A DNA stretch of 13,575 nucleotides, from positions 10,604 to 24,178 of the forward strand of contig DCQM01000059.1 in NCBI GenBank assembly GCA_002323895.1, in the 5' to 3' direction. The notes under the pieces were generated by a model that saw nothing but the letters and a program-made list of their open reading frames with translations, had not been told where the DNA came from and ran no database searches. How positions within the stretch are numbered: the stretch's first letter is position 1; every line of letters starts with the position of its first letter. A program made the translations under genes and the position numbers. Origin of the DNA: Akkermansiaceae bacterium UBA1518 (GTDB lineage Bacteria; Verrucomicrobiota; Verrucomicrobiia; Verrucomicrobiales; Akkermansiaceae). Positions 8,201-13,575 of the stretch are shown here, piece by piece.

Positions 8201-9760
8201 GGGTGGGTTCAACATCGATGAACGCATCACACCACCACCGATATCCTTCGGCTCAAAAATCGCCATGATCATCGGCAACCTGTTCGTTGCTCCAGCAGAG
8301 GGGATGTTGCCGTTCCCAAAGTTGTCGATAAGAATTGTCGGGAGATTTGAGGTGAATTCAGCAGCGTCGCTTTCGAGTCTGAAATAGGCGTGGGTTTCGA
8401 TAGGCCCTGGCAAAGCCCCTGGAAGAAACGCCCTGGTTCTTACTAAAGTATTGTCAGTAATTGTCAGTGATTCAGTGTATTCTGGCGACTCAGCACCGAG
8501 GTTGTTGGTTGGAATACTCCCGTCAGTAGTATAGCGGATTATTGCGTTAGGGCTTTCAGATGTGAGGCTAACCTTGATCGATCCGGTTGTGAATGTCCTA
8601 GTCGGCGTATCGACTGTGACATAGGCAGGGGCAAGTTTGCCTGGGCTATTAGGATTCCCTGGAGTGGGTTCCTCAAAAAAGGCGGGCACATCATCGCTTG
8701 CGGCATCCTTAGAGACAACAGTCAGTTTAGGTAATAAAAGAAGATCAGATCCATTTGCTGATGTATTCATGACCTGAAAGGCCAAGATATTCGTTCCACT
8801 TACGAGCTTCCCCGTAAAATCGATTTCGTAGGTGTCGGGAACCACTGCGAGACTATCTGTGTGGGATCTGGTCGCTCTAGAATCCCAGAGGACAGGATTT
8901 GGGGCGTTTTCAGAAAGAATTTGTTGTCCATTTAAATAGCCTACAACGCCATCCTCCCAGTTGAGATCAAGAACCATCCTTTGGACCGCGCTGGGATCAT
9001 CAATTGTGATAGGAACCCGGACATAAATTGAAGCATTTACTCCTTTCGCTACCGATGAAAGATTTCCGTCACTTCCCAGAAGATCTAAGTAAGGCCCAGA
9101 GGTGTCCCAGCCGTAAGCTAGAGCGGCTGTGGTCCATGCCGAATCATTGTATCCAGGAACTCGCCAGTCTTCGGCACCGGGATCGGAAGCTGGAACAAAA
9201 TACTTGGCATTCACACCTTGCTTGACCGGGACCGTGACAATCGATGCTCCAACCGTGCCGACACCATAAGAAATATCTTGAAACTGAGGAGGAGGGTCAA
9301 AGGAAGATGCAAGGGTTTTTCCGTCAGGTTCAACTAACCCGATAAACTCCTCGGGCTGAAGTGTGAAGTTAGTGTGCAGGTTGCTAGCAGGATCAATCCG
9401 ATTCTTGTTCGAAGCGAAAATAATAAGGAAGTCGTTTGGAAGGAGAGTTACTGTGGGAATTTCCCATTTAGTGAGGTCTTTCGGATCGTCCGTTAAATAC
9501 CATCCCCCGAGTGATACGGCATTGTCATCAGTATTTTCGATTTCAATCCAATCAGAAGAATCACCATCTTCATCGACAAGAGATCGAGTGTTAAGCGCTA
9601 CAAATTCCGAAATTCGGGGGGCACCTTGGAGCTGGTCAAACCCCGACGAAACACAAAGAAGCGAAAGTGACCAAATCAGACCTTTGAAGTGCAATATTTT
9701 CTTTTTGAGATCGGAAAAGAGCGAGGGAAATAGACGATAAATCGTGTGCCGTGGTGTCAT
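5261..9760 (-). CDS. Giant secreted multidomain protein with CotH kinase domain
   Basis: From the preferred ATG at 9760 the product has 1499 residues; a longer frame opens with TTG at 9820 but would bury the signal peptide. Order: signal peptide 1-47 (long basic n-region, core GLIWSLSLLCVSSG); lamin-tail domain about 48-160; lectin/galactose-binding-like module about 185-350; chitobiase C-terminal-type domain about 380-455; CotH-kinase region about 490-800. The CotH region shows PKNHFSVEAW at 539-548, DWILGSFYQFDRALIRN at 568-584, YGVYTLGERLD at 620-630 and PIWDFDRNMG at 783-792, with the acidic metal-binding motif. Then follow a split chitobiase-like domain (940-985 and about 1175-1205) around a second lectin-like module (1005-1168), a second lamin-tail domain (1212-1355), DPNADLDNDGL calcium-binding-like at 1389-1399, and an end with VEISTDLKNW. 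CotH proteins are atypical kinases of spore-coat or surface proteins; the target here is unknown. No PEP-CTERM or LPXTG anchor is visible. Confidence 0.88.
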   Translation of the reverse strand: MTPRHTIYRLFPSLFSDLKKKILHFKGLIWSLSLLCVSSGFDQLQGAPRISEFVALNTRSLVDEDGDSSDWIEIENTDDNAVSLGGWYLTDDPKDLTKWEIPTVTLLPNDFLIIFASNKNRIDPASNLHTNFTLQPEEFIGLVEPDGKTLASSFDPPPQFQDISYGVGTVGASIVTVPVKQGVNAKYFVPASDPGAEDWRVPGYNDSAWTTAALAYGWDTSGPYLDLLGSDGNLSSVAKGVNASIYVRVPITIDDPSAVQRMVLDLNWEDGVVGYLNGQQILSENAPNPVLWDSRATRSHTDSLAVVPDTYEIDFTGKLVSGTNILAFQVMNTSANGSDLLLLPKLTVVSKDAASDDVPAFFEEPTPGNPNSPGKLAPAYVTVDTPTRTFTTGSIKVSLTSESPNAIIRYTTDGSIPTNNLGAESPEYTESLTITDNTLVRTRAFLPGALPGPIETHAYFRLESDAAEFTSNLPTILIDNFGNGNIPSAGATNRLPMIMAIFEPKDIGGGVMRSSMLNPPDLVTRMGSRKRGSSSGGWPKNHFSVEAWTENDYEEKNIEPLGFGEDNDWILGSFYQFDRALIRNPFIYDISRQIGRYAVRTQHVELWNNLRNNVGGNDYYGVYTLGERLDRGKSRIDVDGLNPTLIENNFTNGGPGALAPFDADISGGYIFKRDRGNPTFSSSGMGNFVYVYPGGSSDRNRPEDFFINRSQTAWLTKYLEEADDALDATDGINPETGLHFSDYIDVDSFIDHIMLNNFAMNVDWGRLSAFLHKPRGRKLQGGPIWDFDRNMGSEDGRDRTPNRGWNGTGDSSRTWYDSRYPYYGKVMGYRRNTQGPPTQQSSRPDVMQRWIDRWFSLRKTVMSIDNLNATVDKYALPLNVNSGSDAALPSPQDRNFARWNVAPNGGQYGGGDRGWTGEITHMKGWLKARAEWIDAQFPAEPEFSVASGSVPVGTNLIMNFPEGQAFYTTDGSDPRAPGGGVSPTAKRFDGGAIDSTLLAMDASVGYFVPTNNSLGLTWTQADFNDSSWTQANSGVGWESAGGTLEPLIATNIVNELKGINGGAYFRWEFDFNNAGAVNAGTLNVQADDGFVAYLNGVEIASANVPNPIAWNSTSSGSTSDGNVVAGRQIDISAHLDAFRNGTNVLAIHAMNSSLNGSDFLIRAGLDINETVAASPLLLNESQIIIARVREGDFWGAPTISPYAVGTTPASSANLMVSEMMYHPSEPSAAEIAAGYDDQDLFEFIEFVNISDTAIDLSGVTFDAGARFTFPVGMQLAAGARVLVVSDTAAFRARYGSALDGFVVGQFQEGTKLSNSGERVRILGIDGAPIKEFTYNDKSPWPEAADGDGFSLVLNSPNSAPDHNLPESWSTGRQGGTPGIGENKTVFAGDPNADLDNDGLTAFAEYAMGTADSDSSSGQAAIRSRVDGGGDLRISFPKNTAAGDVNFIVEISTDLKNWSSGEMVSFVSEESISENISEVTYQSALPDATKVYMRLRFQQR

Positions 9761-9786
9761 AATTACGAGAGAATCAATGTGTGCTA

Positions 9787-9820
9787 ACCCTAAGGGTGAT
9801 CCACTGGAAGATTGTGTCAA
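9787..9820 (-). promoter_or_regulatory. TTGACA box and small palindrome upstream of the CotH gene
   Basis: On the minus strand a perfect TTGACA (9820-9815) lies 55 nt before the preferred ATG, but no acceptable -10 hexamer follows at 16-18 bp. Just downstream is the 11-bp palindrome ACCCT-A-AGGGT (9787-9797). Together they could be a regulated promoter with an operator. The missing -10 box keeps confidence low. Confidence 0.2.
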
Positions 9821-9891
9821 ATTAAATTAAAAAAGATATCGAAGTCCCTCAGGCTGAAAACCGCAATTACTTCTCCCTAACTTAAAATAAG

Positions 9892-9941
9892 CTTTTTAGG
9901 AGGGCCACGCCTAAAGCTGCTTCTAAAAAGGAGCTTTAGCG
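9892..9941 (-). terminator. Interlocked inverted repeats after prfC
   Basis: CTAAAGCT (9911-9918) pairs with AGCTTTAG (9932-9939), and can add two G/C pairs by bulging one base. A second repeat, CTTTTTAG (9892-9899) with CTAAAAAG (9923-9930), overlaps its loop, so the two stems compete or form a pseudoknot. On the minus strand the second stem is followed by CTTATTTT, which resembles a terminator U-tract. It lies about 55 nt after the prfC stop, so it probably ends that transcript. A palindromic GGGAATTCCC (9965-9974) lies between them. Confidence 0.45.
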
Positions 9942-9994
9942 TTGGCAAGTTACATGGCCTTACCGGGAATTCCCCTAGACTGCTTTATACCTAT

Positions 9995-11632
9995 TTAAGC
10001 ACTGTTCCGGAAAATGAGATTTTCGTTCCGGTCGTGGAGAATTCCGACAAGATACTGGGCGGGCAAGAGAACGACCCAGTTCCCGTCTTGGTCACGGGCT
10101 ACGACACAACCCGAGGGGAGAGTTACTTCAGGTGGCTCACGATCGCTTCTCAATTTGTCAGGGTCTCGTTCAACAAACCACTGGACACAGTTCCAACGTG
10201 GTTGTTCAAGGCGGGTTTCGACCGAATATTCGCTTTCAAGGCGAGCCTGCAGGACTTCGAACTGGAGCGGGCCAACCGCCCCCAGCAAGGGAACAGCCTG
10301 AACACTGCCATGCACGTGATAGGCTTGGGCAACACCTTCTTTCATCAATTGCTCCATTCCCGAACGATAGCGTTTGATATTGGCTGTGTCTTTATTGAGA
10401 ATATAAGTGAAGCACTCAGGTGTGAAGCGAGGCATTTCGTTAAATCTCACTCCCGGATCATTGGTGAGTGTATCACCAATCAGAAAATTATAATTTCCCA
10501 CTAGGGCGAGGATGTCACCCGCATAGGCTGTATCGAGGGTCTCACGCCCCTGTCCAAATAGCTTCTGTGCATTAGCTAGCCTAACTTTTTTGCCACTACG
10601 TTGATCAAGAATCTGCATATCTCGCTCAAAAACGCCGGAAACAATCCTGACGAAAACGGCGCGATCCCGGTGGCGGGGATTCATATTCGCCTGTATTTTG
10701 AAAACAAATCCAGAAAAGCTCCCAGCTTCCGGATCCATCATCTCGTCCGCACCCACATTAATTCGGCCAGCGGGCGGTGGGGCCAGCTCCAAAAAGCTTT
10801 CGAGCATATTTTGAACTCCAAAATTATTCATAGCACTTCCGAAGTAAATTGGCATCTGTTGGCCTGCCAAAACGCGCTCGACATCAATCGTTTCCGTGAG
10901 CCCGTCAAGCAGCTCAATCTCAGAAGTCACAGAAAGGTAGAGCTCATCACTCAGAGCTTCGCGAACCTTGTCATCTTCGATCCCCGCAACTTCCAGCGGG
11001 GCTTTAAACGAGCCATGAGAGGTTCGTTCAAAAAGGTTGACCTCATCTTTCCGACGGTCGTAAACACCCCGGAATCGAGGACCATCTCCGAGTGGCCAAT
11101 TTACAGGAGCAGGAGCCAGTTTAAGAACCGTTTCTAATTCATCGATCAACTCTAAAGGAGGACGCGATGGACGATCCATCTTGTTGATGAAGACAAAAAT
11201 CGGAACACCGCGACGGCGACAGACCTCAAAAAGCTTCAAGGTTTGTGCTTCGATTCCTTTACCGGCATCGATAACCATTACGGCCGCATCAACTGCTGAG
11301 AGAACCCTATAGGTATCCTCCGAAAAATCATGGTGTCCAGGAGTGTCGAGCAAATTGATACAGCAATCCTTATATTCAAATTGAAGGACGGTTGAAGACA
11401 CGGAAATCCCTCTTTCTTTCTCCATCGACATCCAGTCGCTAGAGGTCGATTGTTGTTCTTTTTTCGAAGTCACGCTTCCGGCCAACCCAATTGCCCCTCC
11501 ATAAAGGAGAAGCTTTTCAGTAAGCGTCGTCTTCCCGGCATCTGGATGGGAAATAATTGCAAATGTCCGCCGACGTGCGATCTCACGCGCGGCGGTGATA
11601 GGGACGTTAGGTGTGGTAGTCGGATCAGTCAA
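9995..11632 (-). CDS. prfC: Peptide chain release factor 3 (RF3)
   Basis: RF3 is a cytosolic translational GTPase that recycles RF1 and RF2 from the ribosome after termination. The sequence has EIARRRTFAIISHPDAGKTT with the P-loop, RGISVSSTVLQF (switch I), LLDTPGHHDFSEDTYR, FINKMDR, and the RF3-typical FKIQANMNPRHRDR. It also has QLMKEGVAQ and GAVGPLQFEVLQARLESEY. The C-terminus is full length. The start is uncertain because there is no ATG or GTG before the P-loop, only TTG at 11671 (558 residues) and TTG at 11632 (545 residues). I prefer 11632, which puts EIARRRTF nearer its usual distance from the start and gives an ordinary polar N-terminus. Neither has a Shine-Dalgarno sequence. It follows eboF by about 120 nt on the same strand and could be co-transcribed. 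It is not EF-G: length, SHPDAGKTT and C-terminal motifs are those of RF3. Confidence 0.94.
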   Translation of the reverse strand: MTDPTTTPNVPITAAREIARRRTFAIISHPDAGKTTLTEKLLLYGGAIGLAGSVTSKKEQQSTSSDWMSMEKERGISVSSTVLQFEYKDCCINLLDTPGHHDFSEDTYRVLSAVDAAVMVIDAGKGIEAQTLKLFEVCRRRGVPIFVFINKMDRPSRPPLELIDELETVLKLAPAPVNWPLGDGPRFRGVYDRRKDEVNLFERTSHGSFKAPLEVAGIEDDKVREALSDELYLSVTSEIELLDGLTETIDVERVLAGQQMPIYFGSAMNNFGVQNMLESFLELAPPPAGRINVGADEMMDPEAGSFSGFVFKIQANMNPRHRDRAVFVRIVSGVFERDMQILDQRSGKKVRLANAQKLFGQGRETLDTAYAGDILALVGNYNFLIGDTLTNDPGVRFNEMPRFTPECFTYILNKDTANIKRYRSGMEQLMKEGVAQAYHVHGSVQAVPLLGAVGPLQFEVLQARLESEYSVETRLEQPRWNCVQWFVERDPDKLRSDREPPEVTLPSGCVVARDQDGNWVVLLPAQYLVGILHDRNENLIFRNSA

Positions 11633-11753
11633 AACTCTAGGTGCTGAGCGATATGACCAGATAGCTATCAAAGCGAACAGAACTACTTTGAAAAAGCTTA
11701 TGGCTGCTTATCCCTCCAAAAAAAAGCTCCATGCTTAGAACCCCGATCTTTGA

Positions 11754-13124
11754 TCACTCCATGGTTGAATCAACTGACAGTGAGTTTGTCATCGAGTCCC
11801 GAATCCATGAGAAGACATCCTCTGCCGAAGTAACTTGCTCAGCCCCTCTGCCAATGGCAACGGGTTGTTCCTGCGGCGCAACAGTATCTCGTCCATGCGA
11901 TCCTTTCACTAAATTTGCGTCCAGAGGAATGACATCCATAAGTCCACGGAAGCCAAACTTCTTCTTGGCCAGAAATCCGGCAATTTTCACAAGCGGGAAT
12001 TTAATTTCAGGATCCAAAAAGAGCTCCACTGGGTCGTATCCAGGTTTTCGGTGAATATCGATGCAACGGGCAAAGTCGGGCGCCTTGGAATCGTCTTCCC
12101 AGTAGTAGTAAGTAAACCAGGCATTTTCTTGCGATACCGCTACAAAATCGCCGCCCCGATCGGCACCAATCCCCTTGCCCCATAAATCATACCCCTCTCG
12201 GATCTCTTCAACCCCGTCAGTCGCTAACACTACCTCTCTAACTTCTTCAGCGATCGAAGCATCATTGACGTAAACATGAGCAACCTGATGATCAGCCACA
12301 GCGAATGCTCTGCTGCTACCGCAGTCTAATGTTTCAAGGCCAAGCTCATTCTTTAGCTGAATCCACCCTTTTTTTCGGAAAATCCGATTGAGATGAATTG
12401 ATTTCGACACCTTCGATATTCCGTATTCAGAAAGCACTAGAACCTCGATTTCCCGCTTCTCAAGAAAGTCAATTAGATCGCAGGTCACATTATCGATGGC
12501 TTCATACTCTGTTGTCATCTCAGGAGATCCGGGGCCATATTTTTGCAGCCCGTAATCAAGATGAGGGAGATAAACCAGATTTAAACTTGGACCTTCTTTC
12601 TCTTCAATCCAACGGGCACTCTTCGCAATCCAATCCGAAGACTTGATTCCAGCCTTTGGTCCCCAAAACGATGGGAATGGAAAATCTCCAAGGTCCATTT
12701 TAATCTGTTCACGCATCCCCATAGGTTGGGTGTGAATATCAAAAATTTTTCTTCCGTCAGCTGGATAGAGCGGCCTCGGTGTCGCTGCAAAATCAGCTGA
12801 CGAATACATATTATACCACCAAAACATCTTTGCGCAGCGGACTCCCGCTGCTTCCCAAACCTTTTCACCTTTCACAAGATGATTTGACTGCTTCCAGAAT
12901 TTCACTTCAGCATTCTCCCGATCATACCAGCCATTGCCGACAATCCCGTGTTCACCCACACTTTTTCCGGTAAGGTAAGAACTTTGTGCTGTGCAGGTCA
13001 CTGCCGGAAAGGCCGGTTTGAAATTTACGATTTCTCGTCCCCTACTCCACTTTTTTAAGCGAGGCATTTCGTCAACTACCGAGCGTGTAAGCCCGACCAC
13101 ATTGAGAACCGCGATTCTTTTCAT
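11754..13124 (-). CDS. eboF: EboF-like nucleotide pyrophosphatase/phosphodiesterase-family protein
   Basis: The 456 residues belong to the alkaline-phosphatase/type I phosphodiesterase superfamily. FPAVTCTAQSSYLTGK places the catalytic Thr at 43; also seen are GEHGIVGNGWY at 57-67, LVYLPHLDYGLQKYGP at 183-198, LSEYGIS at 231-237, AFAVADHQVAHVYV at 273-286, RKPGYDP at 359-365 and VKGSHG at 406-411. These are the signatures I associate with EboF of the ebo cluster. Set against classical enzymes, the first metal Asp is Asn8, the GH of DxxGH is Leu193-Gln194, and the SDHG pair is Glu233-Tyr234; Asp190 and His410 remain. No signal peptide is visible. The ATG at 13124 is preferred over the upstream start at 13214, because the fold opens with KRIAVLNVVGL and the longer frame overlaps eboD. 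It starts 10 nt after the eboD stop, without a Shine-Dalgarno sequence. The reaction is unknown. Confidence 0.78.
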   Translation of the reverse strand: MKRIAVLNVVGLTRSVVDEMPRLKKWSRGREIVNFKPAFPAVTCTAQSSYLTGKSVGEHGIVGNGWYDRENAEVKFWKQSNHLVKGEKVWEAAGVRCAKMFWWYNMYSSADFAATPRPLYPADGRKIFDIHTQPMGMREQIKMDLGDFPFPSFWGPKAGIKSSDWIAKSARWIEEKEGPSLNLVYLPHLDYGLQKYGPGSPEMTTEYEAIDNVTCDLIDFLEKREIEVLVLSEYGISKVSKSIHLNRIFRKKGWIQLKNELGLETLDCGSSRAFAVADHQVAHVYVNDASIAEEVREVVLATDGVEEIREGYDLWGKGIGADRGGDFVAVSQENAWFTYYYWEDDSKAPDFARCIDIHRKPGYDPVELFLDPEIKFPLVKIAGFLAKKKFGFRGLMDVIPLDANLVKGSHGRDTVAPQEQPVAIGRGAEQVTSAEDVFSWIRDSMTNSLSVDSTME

Positions 13125-13134
13125 ACCGATAGGT

Positions 13135-13575
13135 CTAAACCATAGAAAGGGCCCTTGCTTTAAGCTCTTCGGCGCATTCTTCCCAGATTGACTCGTCGAT
13201 TTCGTGAACATCAACGCCCACTCCGGTCTCCTTTAGAAGCAAAACTGTCAGTTCGCCGCCCAAATGCTCCCGGAATTCCTCGAGTCCATTAAAAACACGA
13301 CGCCTTCCCTTCGGGTCTTTCAGCTCCAAAGCTTCATGCCAAATCGGCAACTCTAATCCCTCGATTAGCTTTAAAACACGCTCTGCGTCAACAGCTTCGA
13401 GTAACCCAATTTTAGCCGCATAAAGAGTATCAAGAGCAACACCTACGGAAACTGCTTCCCCATGACTCAGCTCAAAATCAGTAAGCTGTTCTAATTTGTG
13501 AGCTGCCCAATGCCCGTAATCGAGGGGCCGGCTACTTCCCAGCTCAAAAGGGTCCCCCCCTTGGGCAATGTGTCT
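13135..13575 (-). CDS. eboD: EboD-like 3-dehydroquinate synthase homologue, N-terminus cut by window edge
   Basis: The frame is open to the right edge and gives the last 146 residues. It matches the C-terminal, metal-binding domain of sugar phosphate cyclases of the 3-dehydroquinate synthase type. GGDPFELGSSRPLDYGHW is followed by HKLEQL and FELSHGEAVSVG, whose histidines (22, 26 and 38 of the visible part) sit where the zinc ligands of this superfamily lie. Further on, GLEEFREHLGGELTVLLL is, to my recollection, typical of the EboD branch rather than AroB. It ends with TAG at 13137-13135, and eboF starts 10 nt later, so the two form an operon. The NAD-binding half and the start lie outside the window. 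AroB itself is the main alternative, but the phosphodiesterase partner argues for EboD. Confidence 0.8.
   Translation of the reverse strand, partial: RHIAQGGDPFELGSSRPLDYGHWAAHKLEQLTDFELSHGEAVSVGVALDTLYAAKIGLLEAVDAERVLKLIEGLELPIWHEALELKDPKGRRRVFNGLEEFREHLGGELTVLLLKETGVGVDVHEIDESIWEECAEELKARALSMV

Noticed and set aside
10601..11137. 178-residue plus-strand frame opposite prfC
   Set aside because: It is antisense to a strongly conserved RF3 coding region, with no domain or signal; it is a shadow of that gene.
11640..11732. 31-codon ATG frame on the minus strand upstream of prfC
   Set aside because: No ribosome binding site, it ends overlapping the possible prfC start region, and its Ser-rich translation has no features.
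13135..13575. Plain aroB (shikimate-pathway dehydroquinate synthase)
   Set aside because: The GGDPFELGSSRPLDYGHW segment and the GLEEFREHLGG tail fit the EboD branch better, and an EboF-like gene follows directly. It cannot be fully excluded without the N-terminal half.

Overview
This window looks like the chromosome of a Verrucomicrobiota-type bacterium, or a relative in the PVC group. This is inferred from style, not from a marker gene. The signs are a giant secreted protein with lamin-tail, chitobiase-type and CotH-kinase domains, its 'DLDNDGL' calcium-binding-like segment and its 'VEISTDLKNW' tail, plus a Tat-exported sugar-isomerase-like TIM barrel. Almost no gene here has a Shine-Dalgarno sequence at its start. 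No tRNA, rRNA, CRISPR array, insertion sequence or phage gene is visible.

Layout from left to right. (1) Positions 1-953, minus strand: an M42-family metallo-aminopeptidase that runs off the left edge. (2) Positions 957-1302: a divergent intergenic region with a 17-bp near-palindrome, a TATAAT box and two hairpins in the typA leader. (3) Positions 1303-3129, plus strand: typA/bipA, the only plus-strand gene. (4) Positions 3130-3237: a convergent gap with three hairpins. (5) Positions 3238-5058, minus: a tightly coupled pair, a Tat-signal TIM-barrel isomerase-like protein followed by a secreted C39-like cysteine peptidase, with a promoter candidate in front. (6) Positions 5261-9760, minus: the CotH-kinase surface protein of about 1499 residues. 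(7) Positions 9995-11632, minus: prfC, peptide chain release factor 3, with no ATG start. (8) Positions 11754-13575, minus: the downstream end of an ebo metabolite-traffic cluster, namely eboF (nucleotide-pyrophosphatase-like) preceded by the C-terminal half of eboD (a 3-dehydroquinate-synthase homologue), cut by the right edge.

How the genes work together. eboD and eboF are 10 nt apart and probably co-transcribed. In cyanobacteria the ebo cluster has been tied to moving a scytonemin precursor to the periplasm, but its role in most bacteria that carry it is unknown, so this is the most interesting part of the window. EboF lacks several metal ligands of the classical nucleotide pyrophosphatases. 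prfC follows on the same strand and may be read from the same transcript. The CotH protein, the TIM-barrel/C39 pair and the M42 peptidase suggest a cell that exports and processes proteins or sugars, but nothing visible ties them into one pathway. TypA and RF3 are housekeeping translational GTPases.
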